Positions 1-10,596 of a stretch of DNA of 64,000 nucleotides are shown here, one piece after another; position 1 is the stretch's first letter; each line of letters begins with the position of its first letter. The notes under the pieces were generated by a model, which saw only the letters and a list, made by a program, of their open reading frames with translations, searched no databases and was not told where the DNA came from. Source of the stretch: OMII01 sp947467385 (GTDB taxonomy: Bacteria > Bdellovibrionota_C > UBA2361 > OMII01); contig JBIKLA010000002.1 in assembly GCA_044360075.1 (NCBI GenBank), forward strand, positions 62,001 to 126,000. The letters are read 5' to 3'. The position numbers were made by a program, and so were the translations under genes.

Positions 1-60
1 AGCGCGATTCGGGGCCTCAGGATGAACGCCCTTGAGTTTCCCCTGCCCTAGCCCCTGCGG

Positions 61-1290
61 TTACTCAACGTACAGGATGAAACCCTTCAGGTAGTCGCCC
101 TCAGGGTGATAGATGTTAGTGGGGTGACATGGCGCCTGGTGCAGCATCTCTACGATGCGCACGGCGCGGCCCGCCTGCGCTGCCGCCCGCATGACGGAAT
201 CACGGAATAGCTCGCGGGTGACAAGCTGCGAGCATGAAAAGGTCACAAGGAACCCTCCCGGCTTGATGTGCTTAAGCGCCACCGAGTTGATCGTCTCATA
301 CCCCCGCAGCGCGCGCTGCACGGCGCGCTGGTGCTTGGCAAAAGCCGGTGGATCGAGAACGATAAGGTCAAAGGTGTCGGGGATCTGGGACAGATAGCTA
401 AAGCAGTCGGCGACCTCGGTGTGATGCTCAACTTCCGCAAAATTCGCCACCACGTTTTGCCGGCAGAGGTCAATCGCGGGCTTCGACGCGTCGATAGAAA
501 CGACCGACTTAGCTCCACCCGCAAATGCGGAGACCGAGAACGCCCCGGTGTAGCAAAAAGCGTTGAGCACCGTCCGGTCTGCCGCGTACTCACGCACCTT
601 CATGCGGTTGACACGCTGGTCAAGAAAGAAGCCCGTCTTCTGGCCTGCGGTGACGTCCGCCAGGAATCGAAGTCCGTTTTCGCTGAACGACACGACCTGT
701 GACGGCTCCGGCACGAGCACCTGCGGCTCCTGCGACTCCTCCTCACTCTCAAGCTGCGATTCAACGCGGCGAAACACGACGTTCGAGATTCCGAGATCCG
801 CCTGCTCGCGGAGGTTCTCCTCGATGACCGAACGGAGCCGCCACATTCCGTGCGAGTGGCTCTGAACAACCGCTGTCGCGCCGTACACATCAACAACCAA
901 GCCGGGAAGCTCGTCCCCCTCGCCATGCACGAGCCGAAAGCCGGTCGTCTTTGGATTGCCAATCAGCTGCAGGGCGCGGCGAAACTGAATTGCGGAGGAG
1001 ATCTTCTGCTTTATGAGCAGCGCCTCATCCTCAACGGCGCCAAATGAGAGCATGCGAACCGCTATACCCTTAGTCCCCCAGTGGCCACACCCTAGGAGCG
1101 CCCCGTCCTTGGAGCGCACCTCAACCAAGCAACCATTCGACATCGTTCCCTGGCGATCGGCTATCGCCCCCGAAAAAACCCAGGGGTGCCGGCGCTTTAC
1201 GGACACTTCCCGGCCCTGGCGCAGGGTAACGGTGGGGATAGAGCCTTTACTGGGCATAAAGTCCTGAAAACTTTTGATCCGATAAGTCAC
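61..1290 (-). CDS. rlmI: RlmI-like class I SAM-dependent rRNA (cytosine-C5) methyltransferase
   Basis: The 409-residue product has the layout of the RlmI/YccW family, which methylates C5 of a cytosine in 23S rRNA. An N-terminal PUA-like segment (about residues 20-95, with RRHPWVFSGAI) is followed by a Rossmann methyltransferase domain. Visible signatures are FFLDQR, the SAM-binding NAFCYTGAFSVSAF with an acidic SIDASKPA loop, DPPAFAK, and FSCSQLV, which carries a candidate catalytic cysteine. Length matches the family (about 390-400). Met12 is an alternative start. It stands alone on the minus strand, so context adds nothing. The exact target base is inferred from the family; a paralogous RlmK/RlmL-like specificity is possible. 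Confidence 0.85.
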   Translation of the reverse strand: MTYRIKSFQDFMPSKGSIPTVTLRQGREVSVKRRHPWVFSGAIADRQGTMSNGCLVEVRSKDGALLGCGHWGTKGIAVRMLSFGAVEDEALLIKQKISSAIQFRRALQLIGNPKTTGFRLVHGEGDELPGLVVDVYGATAVVQSHSHGMWRLRSVIEENLREQADLGISNVVFRRVESQLESEEESQEPQVLVPEPSQVVSFSENGLRFLADVTAGQKTGFFLDQRVNRMKVREYAADRTVLNAFCYTGAFSVSAFAGGAKSVVSIDASKPAIDLCRQNVVANFAEVEHHTEVADCFSYLSQIPDTFDLIVLDPPAFAKHQRAVQRALRGYETINSVALKHIKPGGFLVTFSCSQLVTRELFRDSVMRAAAQAGRAVRIVEMLHQAPCHPTNIYHPEGDYLKGFILYVE

Positions 1291-1460
1291 AGCCAGCGCT
1301 CAGGAAACCATAAATAGAATATGGTTCGTTGGGCCTGTGATGGCCCCCGGGCGCTACACCAGTAGCCTACTCGCCCTTAAGGCTTCAAGCCACTGGCGAT
1401 TATCGGGAACGTGACCAGCGGAGATATCAGGTTTTGGGGACACACGTTTGTTCGGCAGGT

Positions 1461-2051
1461 ATGCAGGAAACTCAGGCGCAAGGCGCCGCACCAAGCGAGG
1501 AAAACAACTTGAGCAAGCTCTCTATGCGCCCGCGCGCAGGCAATCAGCTCGACAACGAGCTTATCCGAGAGGCGGATTCACGCCTCAAGCCGTGGCGCGA
1601 GCTTGCAAAGACCGACAAGCTGCCTATCACCCAACACGAGCTCCTGGCCGCCGTGACCCTTATCGATCCCAACCTTCGGCCGACCGGCCTTCCGAGCGCC
1701 ATCACTGCGGGAAAGCGCCCGAGCTTCTGGGATAATTTGGCCCCAGCAGAGATCAAGCCGGCCCTCGTGGCAGCCATGCTTTCGCACGAGGGGTTCAACC
1801 GCATGTCGCGCCTGCGGGAGGCCAATTCGTTCAACCTCCCCCCAAACGAGCGGCTGCTCGGCATCCTCAACAGCTCCCAGGACCCAGATGTAAAGGCATT
1901 AGCAGTGATGATTATGCTTAAGCAGCCTCTTGGCACCCAGAGCGTCGAAGCGCTGCGGGCGGTGCAGGCGAGCAGCAACAAGTCTGATTTCCTCTCAGCC
2001 ATGCTTGAGGTGGCTGCCAAGCAGCTTAACGGGGCGCTCCGAGCAGCCTAA
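1461..2051 (+). CDS. Hypothetical protein, about 196 aa
   Basis: I do not recognise a family. The product is soluble-looking, with no signal peptide or membrane span. It starts with a polar Gln/Glu/Ala-rich stretch (residues 1-30) followed by predicted helical segments rich in Leu, Ala and Lys, including PAEIKPALVAAMLSHEGF and DPDVKALAVMIML. I chose the ATG at 1461; an in-frame TTG at 1434 would add nine residues (MGTHVCSAG). It lies between the divergent rlmI-like gene and pyrG, with about 155 bp before pyrG, so it probably has its own transcript. A charge-balanced helical protein of this size could be a regulator or adaptor, but nothing specific supports that. Confidence 0.6.
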   Translation: MQETQAQGAAPSEENNLSKLSMRPRAGNQLDNELIREADSRLKPWRELAKTDKLPITQHELLAAVTLIDPNLRPTGLPSAITAGKRPSFWDNLAPAEIKPALVAAMLSHEGFNRMSRLREANSFNLPPNERLLGILNSSQDPDVKALAVMIMLKQPLGTQSVEALRAVQASSNKSDFLSAMLEVAAKQLNGALRAA

Positions 2052-2138
2052 TCGCAGTCCCTGGGCCCGCCCCAAAAATTCCGCCCATGTCCCCGATTTC
2101 CCTAGGATAACCCGGATCAAAATTCCTCTCCTCCTTAA

Positions 2139-2167
2139 TTGTCTTAGGTTTCCATACAGGCGATACT
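2139..2167 (+). promoter_or_regulatory. Candidate sigma-70 promoter upstream of pyrG
   Basis: TTGTCT (2139-2144) and GATACT (2162-2167) are separated by 17 bp. Each hexamer matches the sigma-70 consensus at four of six positions. The pair lies 42 bp before the pyrG ATG, and an AAAGGA ribosome-binding site follows. This rests on sequence alone. Confidence 0.4.
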
Positions 2168-2208
2168 GACGAGCAGTGTTTTGAGTTGAAAGGACCTGCG
2201 CTCTGCCT

Positions 2209-3947
<1,739 letters not shown>

Positions 3948-3951
<4 letters not shown>

Positions 3952-4763
3952 TCGTTGAGATCTCTCCGTCGGTCAGGGTGGGCGAGGGGCAAAAGCTGCT
4001 CCTGATCGCCGGGCCCTGCCAGATCGAGTCACGGGAGCACTGCCTCTCGATCGCGGAGTTCCTGCGCAAGGAAACCTCACAGCTCCCCGTCTCGCTCGTT
4101 TTTAAGTCATCCTTCGACAAGGCCAACAGGACCTCCGTAAAGGGAGCCCGAGGCATCGGGATGGACAAGGGGCTGCGCATCCTTGAGGATGTGCGCAACG
4201 CGATCGGCGCTCCGGTCCTCACGGACGTTCACACCGAGGAGCAGGCCAAGACTGTGGGGCAGGTCGTTGACGTACTCCAGATACCGGCCTTCCTGTGCCG
4301 CCAAACAGACTTGCTGATCGCCGCAGGCGCAACGGGCAAGGCTGTTCACGTCAAGAAGGGGCAGTTCCTGCACCCGGCTGACATGCAGTTCGTCGCAGAA
4401 AAGATCGCCAGCACCGGCAACACTAAGACCATCCTGTGCGAACGCGGAACGACCTTTGGGTATCGAGACCTCATCCTCGACCCGCGCAACTTAATTATTA
4501 TGCGGCAAACGGGATATCCCGTCGTGTTCGACGCAACCCACAGCGTGCAGCAGCTCGGCGGAAGCGGCGGAAGCTCTGGGGGCTCTCGTGCCTTCGTCCA
4601 AGCCCTCGCCCGCGCAGCCGTTGCAACCGGGGTTGATGGCGTCTTTGTCGAGTGCCACAACGATCCAGACAATGCCCCGTCGGATGGACCGTGCATGCTT
4701 CCCCTTGAGCAGGTGGGGCCGCTGCTGCGCACCCTGTGCCGCATCCGGGAAGCAATTTCTTAG
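3948..4763 (+). CDS. kdsA: 3-deoxy-8-phosphooctulonate synthase (KDO-8-P synthase)
   Basis: KdsA condenses phosphoenolpyruvate with arabinose-5-phosphate to give KDO-8-phosphate, the precursor of the inner-core LPS sugar. The 271-residue product shows family hallmarks: LLIAGPCQIESREHCL near the N-terminus, VFKSSFDKANRTS, TDVHTEEQ, FLCRQTDLL, KKGQFLHPADM, CERGTTFGYRDLI, FDATHSVQQLGG, and FVECHNDPDNAPSDGPCMLP at the C-terminus. A conserved Asn in the metal site separates metal-independent from metal-dependent types; I have not tried to assign the class. Start is GTG 3948, overlapping the pyrG stop in a GTGA arrangement that suggests translational coupling. It is directly followed by lptC. Confidence 0.97.
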
Positions 4764-4774
4764 AGGTACGCGCC

Positions 4775-5398
4775 GTGGCGATCATCCTGACCCGTAAGCA
4801 GAGCATGCGGCTTGGCCTGGGGCTCCTTGCCTTATTCTTCGTGGGAAGCTCACTTATCATCTACCGCCAAAACGCTTTGCGCCTCCCTCCCTCCACGAAC
4901 GATCTCTCAAAGGAGGCGATCGAGGGCCCTGGCGCATCAGGAATTCCGGCGGGTGGCATCGGCTTCGTACTCAACGACTTTCACCGCAGCCTCGAGCGGG
5001 AAGGCAAGCTTGCCTGGGACATCACAGGCAAGCGTGGGCAGTACGACGCCCAGTCAAACTCGGCCCGAATCGACGACCCCCGCCTCCTTGTGATGCAACA
5101 GAGCGGCGACCGCGTTACGCTAACGGCGAAGCGCGCTGACTTAAGCCTCAGCGGCACCAAGCTCTCAAAAGCCGATCTCTTCGACGACGTCGTCGTTACC
5201 TTCAAGGGGGAGTCGACCCTTACAACATCGCGCGCAACGTACGATGAGGCAGCGGGGCGTGTTGACGTGCCAGCGCCACTCAAACTCACCAACCCCATGA
5301 TAACGATTACGGGCGAGCGCGCCGTCGGCTTCATCGAGCCCCAAGAGGTGACGATCTCTGGGGGGGTGCGCACCACCATTCAGCCACGAAAGAGGTAG
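4775..5398 (+). CDS. lptC: LptC-like LPS transport periplasmic protein
   Basis: The product is a small inner-membrane-anchored protein with one N-terminal membrane segment (LGLGLLALFFVGSSLIIY) followed by an OstA/LptC-type beta-strand domain, with SARIDDPRLLVM and KLSKADLFDDVVVTFKGES as typical short strands. LptC bridges the LptBFG transporter and periplasmic LptA in moving LPS to the outer membrane. I chose GTG 4775 because an AGAGG site sits 8 nt upstream, just after the kdsA stop. ATG 4805 and the upstream ATG 4736 inside kdsA are alternatives. The gene order kdsA-lptC-lptA is the classical one, although kdsC and lptB are not found here. LptC sequences diverge widely, so the call leans on architecture and context. 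Confidence 0.8.
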   Translation: MAIILTRKQSMRLGLGLLALFFVGSSLIIYRQNALRLPPSTNDLSKEAIEGPGASGIPAGGIGFVLNDFHRSLEREGKLAWDITGKRGQYDAQSNSARIDDPRLLVMQQSGDRVTLTAKRADLSLSGTKLSKADLFDDVVVTFKGESTLTTSRATYDEAAGRVDVPAPLKLTNPMITITGERAVGFIEPQEVTISGGVRTTIQPRKR

Positions 5399-5401
5399 CC
5401 T

Positions 5402-6100
5402 ATGACACTAAAACCATCCGCGATTATCCTCGCCCTGACGCTCGCTACCGCCGCTCCGGCATGGGCCCAACCTGCAACGCCCGCAGCCGCAACCGGCAGT
5501 AGCTCCATGGACACCCTCTCCTCAAGCTCGCTCTTTGACCAGAAGCTCAAGGATGACAGTTTCAACAAGGCCCCAACCAACATCAAGTCGGACTCCCTCA
5601 CTATCAACGCCAAGGAACGCGTCTTTACGTATAAGGGAAACGTCGAGGTGACGCAGGGTGACATGACCCTCATCGCCAAGACGATTGAGGGGATTTACAC
5701 GGAGGACGGCCGCATCAACAAGCTCGTTGCTCGCGGTGACGTCGTAATCACCAAGCAGGACATCAAGGCGACGAGCCAGCTTGCGACCTATGACGCGCCG
5801 AGCGCCATCGTTACGCTGTCAGAGAACCCGCAGCTGCAGCAGAAAGATAGCATCCTTATCGCCGACCGCATTAAGGTCTTCCTGAATGAAAACCGCAGCC
5901 AGGCTGAAGGCTCGGTAAGAGTGACGGTGGTCAACGACAAAGAGGACAAGGGCGCGAAGGACAAAGACGAGAAGGATAAGGGACAGGCTAAGCCAGCCGC
6001 GGCCACGTCACCAATCCCTGCGGCCACCGGCACCCCGAACCCCGCCGCAACCGCCGCGCCGCAGGCGAAGACAGCCTCGAAGAAGGGAACCGGCTCCTAG
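5402..6100 (+). CDS. lptA: LptA/OstA-family LPS transport protein
   Basis: LptA forms the periplasmic bridge that carries LPS across to the outer membrane. A signal peptide (LKPSAIILALTLATAAPAWA, cleaved before QPATPAA) is followed by an OstA domain at about residues 55-165, visible in PTNIKSDSLTINAKERVFTY, NVEVTQGDMTLIAKTIEG and INKLVARGDVVI. After residue 170 there is an unusual tail: a Lys/Asp-rich run followed by an Ala/Pro/Thr-rich stretch ending KKGTGS. E. coli LptA lacks such a tail. The gene starts 3 bp after lptC and its end faces fabH across only 8 bp. No lptB follows. Confidence 0.85.
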   Translation: MTLKPSAIILALTLATAAPAWAQPATPAAATGSSSMDTLSSSSLFDQKLKDDSFNKAPTNIKSDSLTINAKERVFTYKGNVEVTQGDMTLIAKTIEGIYTEDGRINKLVARGDVVITKQDIKATSQLATYDAPSAIVTLSENPQLQQKDSILIADRIKVFLNENRSQAEGSVRVTVVNDKEDKGAKDKDEKDKGQAKPAAATSPIPAATGTPNPAATAAPQAKTASKKGTGS

Positions 6101-6108
6101 CCCAGCGC

Positions 6109-7128
6109 CTACCAGCGAATAAGGTTGCCACCCCACGTAAACCCGGCGCCAAATGCGATCGTAAGCACAAGCGCGCCCTCCTTGAGACGCCCCTCCGCAA
6201 CCGCCTCTGAAAGGCAGATCGGAATCGTTGCGGCAGTTGTATTTCCGTAGCGCTGGATGTTGTTGTAGACCTTCTCTGGCGGAAGCTTGAGGCTTTCGCG
6301 CACCATCTCATTGATGCGCAAGTTTGCCTGATGCGGCACCACGAGGTCGATTTGCTCGGGAGAGACTCCATTTCGCGTCAGAAGGCCGTGCGCAGTCTCA
6401 AGCAGCCTTGTGACTGCGTTCTTGAAGACTACTTTCCCATCCATCTTCGGGTGCACGAGCGACTCCTCGATGTCGGAGGCCTTGATGAATCCGGGGCGCG
6501 CCGTTCCGGGGAGCTTCATGCACAACACCTCCGCGCCGCTTCCATCGCTTCCGAGCAACGAGTCGACGATGCCACGCTGGGCCAGCCCGCCCTCGCCTGC
6601 TTCCTCAACCGCCTCGATCGCCAGCGCCCCGGCGCCGTCACCAAACAAAACCGCCATCTCGCGCCCGCGACTTGTCAGGTCAAGCACCGGCGACTGCACC
6701 TCAGCGCACACCAAGAGGACCTTCTTCGCCTGGCGACTCTTGATATAGCCGTCGATACACGAGAGCCCATACACGAGGCCGCTGCATTGCGCGCGGATGT
6801 CGAGGGCCGGCACGGTCCGACACCCCAGACGCTGCTGTAGGAGCACCCCAACTCCCGGAAAGTAGAAGTCCGGAGAGAGGGTGGCCACAACGATCAGGTC
6901 AACGTCCTGGGGTGTCCAGCCCGCCTTGGCCAAGGCTGAGCGCGCCGCAGCCTCGCCCAGGTCGGCCGTCGTCACCCCCTCGTGCTCGATAAAGCGGCGT
7001 TCCTTGATGCCGGTGCGCTCGGTAATCCAGTCGTCCGAGGTTTCCATGAGTTGCGAGAGGTCGTTGTTTGTGACCCGGCGCTCTGGGACGTAGTGGCTAA
7101 CTGAGCGGATAACGGCGCGAAGACCCAT
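6109..7128 (-). CDS. fabH: 3-oxoacyl-[acyl-carrier-protein] synthase III
   Basis: FabH starts fatty-acid synthesis by condensing acetyl-CoA (or another acyl-CoA) with malonyl-ACP. The 339-residue product contains the Cys-His-Asn triad: Cys115 in DIRAQCSGLVYGL, His in LVVPHQANLRI and Asn in YGNTTAATIP. The N-terminal SDDWITERTGIKERRF and the C-terminal FGAGFTWGG are also typical. I took the ATG at 7128 (MGLRAVIRSV), which matches family N-termini. An in-frame ATG at 7158 would add ten residues. The gene is not next to plsX, fabD or fabG as in many bacteria. It is convergent with lptA. Confidence 0.95.
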   Translation of the reverse strand: MGLRAVIRSVSHYVPERRVTNNDLSQLMETSDDWITERTGIKERRFIEHEGVTTADLGEAAARSALAKAGWTPQDVDLIVVATLSPDFYFPGVGVLLQQRLGCRTVPALDIRAQCSGLVYGLSCIDGYIKSRQAKKVLLVCAEVQSPVLDLTSRGREMAVLFGDGAGALAIEAVEEAGEGGLAQRGIVDSLLGSDGSGAEVLCMKLPGTARPGFIKASDIEESLVHPKMDGKVVFKNAVTRLLETAHGLLTRNGVSPEQIDLVVPHQANLRINEMVRESLKLPPEKVYNNIQRYGNTTAATIPICLSEAVAEGRLKEGALVLTIAFGAGFTWGGNLIRW

Positions 7129-7239
7129 GGTGGCGTGCTCCTCTAGGCGGTTGGCCATAGTCTAGTCGAAGGGCTCGGCTTTCTGCAATTTCCCCATGCC
7201 GGATTGCGCCCTGGCCCGGCCGAGCGCTAGCGTAGGTGC

Positions 7240-7689
7240 ATGCCAGGGGTTCAGGTCAGCAAGTTTCGGGTCGCGATTTATGGGGTACTCGTTGAGGGAG
7301 ATAAGGTGCTCCTCACGGACACAACCGTTCCATCCGGAGTCATCACAAACTTTCCGGGGGGAGGCTTGGAGCTTGGGGAAGCCCCCCTTGATGCGCTCAC
7401 CCGGGAGTTTCGGGAGGAGACCGATATCGAAGTTTCAATCGGGGATCTCCTCTTCTGTTCCCAGGTTTTCCAGCAGAACCCGGAATACCCCCACGAACAG
7501 CTCATGCACATCTATTACCGGGTCATGCGGACTAACGGCGACATCGTCAACAAGGGCAACAACGACGATGTGGTCGCTGTCCGCTGGCATTCGCTGAGCG
7601 ATCTCGCCTCGCTACGTATCCTCAACGTCGACCTTGAATTTATCCGTCATTCGTCTTTCCTCCGTCTCTTCTCTGCCGAGGAACGGTAA
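7240..7689 (+). CDS. Nudix hydrolase
   Basis: The 149-residue product carries a near-canonical Nudix box (GGLELGEAPLDALTREFREE, then TDIEV). The catalytic REFREE core is intact, and the usual Gly near the end of the box is replaced by Asp. Nudix enzymes hydrolyse nucleoside diphosphates linked to another moiety, and substrates cannot be read from this fragment of signature. The gene stands alone between divergent fabH and a small conserved gene. ATG 7240 gives a family-typical start. Confidence 0.85.
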   Translation: MPGVQVSKFRVAIYGVLVEGDKVLLTDTTVPSGVITNFPGGGLELGEAPLDALTREFREETDIEVSIGDLLFCSQVFQQNPEYPHEQLMHIYYRVMRTNGDIVNKGNNDDVVAVRWHSLSDLASLRILNVDLEFIRHSSFLRLFSAEER

Positions 7690-7835
7690 ACTACTGGGAT
7701 GATTGCGAGCACATCCCCTGCCGCGCGCGTCAGCGGGCAATAGCCTTAGAAAAGGTGTTTTTCTCCGTGCTAGAATTTTATGAGAGATGATACGTCTCGT
7801 GGACACTGCGCAAATCGGCTGCTAAGTGTTCCGTT

Positions 7836-8150
7836 ATGACTCTCGACCTCTTCCTTAACTCAATCAATACCAAGAAGCAGATGCAGGGGCTCTCCGCGCC
7901 ACTTCACGCCCTGTGGCTCGACGGCTTAGGCGATTGGGACGGGGCGCATGAAGCGGTCCAAGACCAGAGTGATCGCGCTAGCGCGCTCGTTCATGCCTAC
8001 CTGCACCGCAAGGAGGGAGACCTCTGGAACGCCCGCTACTGGTACAAGAGCGCCGGAAGGAAGCCCTTTGAGGGCACGCTTCAGGCTGAGTGGGAGGATC
8101 TCGTGCGGGAATTTATTGGCAGCTCCAGCTGGCTTCAGGAAGCCCATTAG
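7836..8150 (+). CDS. Small conserved protein with TPR-like helical repeat character
   Basis: The 104-residue product contains LPLWLDGLGDWDGAHEA-like and LVHAYLHRKEGDLWNARYWYKSAGR-like segments; from memory these resemble a small conserved bacterial family of unknown function. The alternation of Trp/Tyr/Ala with helical periodicity looks like one or two Sel1/TPR-type helical hairpins. No signal peptide or membrane segment is seen. The stop codon TAG (8148-8150) overlaps the stop of the convergent SDR gene. No function can be assigned; a protein-protein contact role would be speculation. Confidence 0.75.
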   Translation: MTLDLFLNSINTKKQMQGLSAPLHALWLDGLGDWDGAHEAVQDQSDRASALVHAYLHRKEGDLWNARYWYKSAGRKPFEGTLQAEWEDLVREFIGSSSWLQEAH

Positions 8151-8947
8151 TCGGTGATCCCGAGCTCCTTTCTCATCACGAAGCGGCTTAGCTTGATGAG
8201 GAGCCCGCGCGGGATAAATCGGCTTCCATGCGACATCACCTTGTTAAATACCCCATCGACTACGATCGGCTTTTTTCCCAGCGCCGCGAGCGTGGACTGA
8301 ACCACGTGCGAGACCTCGCGGTAGGGCGAGTGGTACTCGCGCATCCCGGAGGAAGCCTGAAACTCTGTGCGGGTGAGCCCCGGCAGCACCGTCACAACAT
8401 CTACTCCTGACCCGCGGCACTCGGCGTACAGCGCCTCCCCGAAGTAAAGGTCAAAGGCCTTTGTGGCGGAGTACACCGCAAACCACGGAGCCGGAATGGT
8501 GCCCACAACACTTGAGAGGATAATCACCCCTCCCCGCTTGCGCTCCTTCATCCCCGAGATGCAGCGCCAGGTGAGATCGACGACCGCGCGGCAGTTGAGA
8601 TCGACCATGCCGAGCGCCTCTTCGCGCGAAACGCCCTCAAGCAATCCAAGCCTCCCGAATCCGGCGTTGTTGACCAGCAGATCGACATGCATGCCCCGCC
8701 CTGCAATCGCCTCACACAACTCTCCGGCCGCGCCGGGCTGCTGCAGGTCGGCCACTACCGGGATGATCTCTCCCCTGCCCTGCTGTGCCGCGCTGTTCTT
8801 GAGCGCATGGAGGCGCTCGCTGCGGCGGGCCACCGCGAACACAGTAAACCCAAGCTCCGAGAGCCTCGCGGCGAACGCTTCGCCTATCCCCGAACTTGCG
8901 CCCGTCACGAGCGCAACCGCGCCGTAGCGCGCCTTAATGTCTTTCAT
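8147..8947 (-). CDS. Short-chain dehydrogenase/reductase
   Basis: This is a classical SDR of 266 residues. The NAD(P)-binding motif is VTGASSGIGEAFAARL at residues 14-29, the NNAGF motif follows in LLVNNAGFGRLG, the catalytic Ser is in VIILSSVVGT, and YSATKAF supplies the Tyr and Lys. The Arg-rich AVARRSERL after beta-2 suggests a preference for NADP(H). Length and layout match DltE/YqjQ-type SDRs; the substrate is unknown. It is transcribed alone and is convergent with the preceding small gene, sharing four bases at the stop codons. Confidence 0.9.
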   Translation of the reverse strand: MKDIKARYGAVALVTGASSGIGEAFAARLSELGFTVFAVARRSERLHALKNSAAQQGRGEIIPVVADLQQPGAAGELCEAIAGRGMHVDLLVNNAGFGRLGLLEGVSREEALGMVDLNCRAVVDLTWRCISGMKERKRGGVIILSSVVGTIPAPWFAVYSATKAFDLYFGEALYAECRGSGVDVVTVLPGLTRTEFQASSGMREYHSPYREVSHVVQSTLAALGKKPIVVDGVFNKVMSHGSRFIPRGLLIKLSRFVMRKELGITD

Positions 8948-8993
8948 GCAGGGAGCTTACTCGCGGCGAGAGATTCGTGAAAGAGCGCCCCGC

Positions 8994-9197
8994 TTAGCGC
9001 GCCCGCTGGGTGACCCACCAGTAGGTGATGGCCTGCTTCCCGAGCGGACCTTTGAAGGTTTCAGTCGTTGTACCACGCAGGGTGCCATCGGCCCCGAGCT
9101 GTGCTGAGCTCTTCACGAGAGCCACCTTCTTCGTGCGTTTGGACCAGATAGAGCTGAAGGCGGCCGAAGAAGGTGCACAACAGGCGATAACATCCGT
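8994..9197 (-). pseudogene. Possible remnant or unannotated small coding region
   Basis: A 67-codon open frame without an ATG runs from after a stop at 9198-9200 to the stop at 8994-8996. Its translation looks protein-like: SSIWSKRTKKVALVKSSAQ, then GTTTETFKGPLGKQAITYWW near the end. No start codon with a plausible ribosome-binding site is visible, and the upstream part (DVIACCAPSSAAF) resembles the end of a signal peptide. This may be the 3' remnant of an exported-protein gene or a chance frame. I do not recognise a family. The rest of 8948-9331 holds nothing else I can support. Confidence 0.3.
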
Positions 9198-9331
9198 TTA
9201 AGCCCTAAGCCCGATAACTCTCTCAACGGGAGCCGCGGCGCTTTAGGCCCGCTTCTTTCGGAAAAGCGTCTCTTTTTTAATCTTCAGCGCCGTATTCGCA
9301 CTTTATTTGGAGGGCTGACGGCCTGCCTGCG

Positions 9332-9961
9332 CTACGACCCGCCAAGCAGGAGCATTATTCCCACCTGCCCCACCCCGACCAGGAAGCCAAGCACACCCCC
9401 CAGCACCTCAATGGTCTTAAGCTCGCGGGCAGAAACTTCGTAGATGAGGGACTCAAGCTTCGAGAGATCAAACTGCTCGATCTTTTTGGATACGATGGCG
9501 CTCACATCGAGCTTATGCTCGGCACGCTCGACAACCCGCTCGATGAGCTGCGGAAACTTCTCGTCCATCTGCGCAACGAGGATTCCCTTTACTTGATCGA
9601 GCAGCGCCCCGCCAAGGAACGCGCCTATCATTGGGTTCTGCACGCCGAGCCGCTGCGCGAACAGGTCAACCTGCTCGCTCACAAACGCGCGCGCTTCCTG
9701 CTGAGTCTCAGCACTCTTGAGCGCCTCTTGGATGTCGTCGTGCGAAAAGAGGTCGCGCTCGATCATCGTGCCGAGGCTGTGTGCGATCTCCGGCTGCCGG
9801 CGCGGCACAAGGCCGTGCAACGTGAGGCCAAGCACGCGCCTGGGCGCATGGGGCCTAAACAGCATGCGAACAGCTATGAAGTTTGTCACATAGCCGATAA
9901 GCGCCGACACAACCGGGATCGATAGGAGCGATATCAGGCTAGAATGGGATATCGTCATCAT
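9332..9961 (-). CDS. DUF445 family membrane protein
   Basis: The 209-residue product begins with a hydrophobic segment and the DUF445 signature IGYVTNFIAVRMLFRPHAP, continues through polar helices (LVPRRQPEIAHSLGTMIERDLFSHDDIQEAL), and ends in a C-terminal membrane segment (VLGGVLGFLVGVGQVGIMLLLGG). This matches the short YheB-like branch of DUF445, whose function is unknown. The start ATG at 9961 lies inside the 3' end of ssb (23 bp overlap), so it is probably co-transcribed and translationally coupled with ssb. ATG 9958 is an equivalent start. Confidence 0.85.
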   Translation of the reverse strand: MMTISHSSLISLLSIPVVSALIGYVTNFIAVRMLFRPHAPRRVLGLTLHGLVPRRQPEIAHSLGTMIERDLFSHDDIQEALKSAETQQEARAFVSEQVDLFAQRLGVQNPMIGAFLGGALLDQVKGILVAQMDEKFPQLIERVVERAEHKLDVSAIVSKKIEQFDLSKLESLIYEVSARELKTIEVLGGVLGFLVGVGQVGIMLLLGGS

Positions 9962-10430
9962 CGAACGTTACCGGCTCGCTCGCTGCAGCGCCCCGGCCGC
10001 TGTTGGCGGCTTTCGGAAGTGCATCAGCTGTAGGGATACCCGCCAGGACGTTGTCGTTTGCCGGCTCGCCGCCGAAATCAGCGTCGCCGCTCATCTCGCC
10101 CTTGCCGCCGCCAACGAACTGGATTGTGTCTGCAATAACCTCTGTCGTGTAGCGATCCTTGCCTTCCTTGTCCTGCCACTTATTGGTGCGGATGCGGCCC
10201 TCAACGAAGCACTGGCGTCCCTTTTTAAGAAACTTAGCGCAGTTCTCTGCCGTGCGGCCGAAGGTAACGACGTTGTGCCACTCGGTGTGGTCTACCCACT
10301 GGCCGCTCTGGTCCTTCTTGCGCTCACCCGTTGCGAGCGAGAACCTGCAGATCGCCATCTGCTGCGGGGTGTAGCGAACCTCGGGGTCCTTGCCCAGGTT
10401 TCCAAGTAACATGACCTTATTGATACCCAT
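9939..10430 (-). CDS. ssb: Single-stranded DNA-binding protein
   Basis: SSB coats single-stranded DNA during replication, recombination and repair. The 163-residue product has a standard OB-fold (MGINKVMLLGNLGKDPEVRY at the start, SLATGERKKDQSGQWVDHTEWHNVV, CFVEGRIRTNKWQDKEG), a Gly/Ala-rich flexible linker, and an acidic C-terminal tip DDDDIPF for partner binding. A GGAGG ribosome-binding site is seen upstream of the ATG. It precedes the DUF445 gene in the same direction with overlapping ends. Confidence 0.97.
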   Translation of the reverse strand: MGINKVMLLGNLGKDPEVRYTPQQMAICRFSLATGERKKDQSGQWVDHTEWHNVVTFGRTAENCAKFLKKGRQCFVEGRIRTNKWQDKEGKDRYTTEVIADTIQFVGGGKGEMSGDADFGGEPANDNVLAGIPTADALPKAANSGRGAAASEPVTFDDDDIPF

Positions 10431-10596
10431 AAAAAGCCTCCAAACTTAGCTCAACTGATATGTTGAGAGGTGATTCGCTAGTACGCCCCAAAAGGTTGCG
10501 TGACGAGGATTTATAGCCCAGTTTTCCCCCGACTCAAATAGCTGTTTAGGGGGAACTTTGAGCCCCATAAAGATTTGCGATATGCTTTCATTACCT

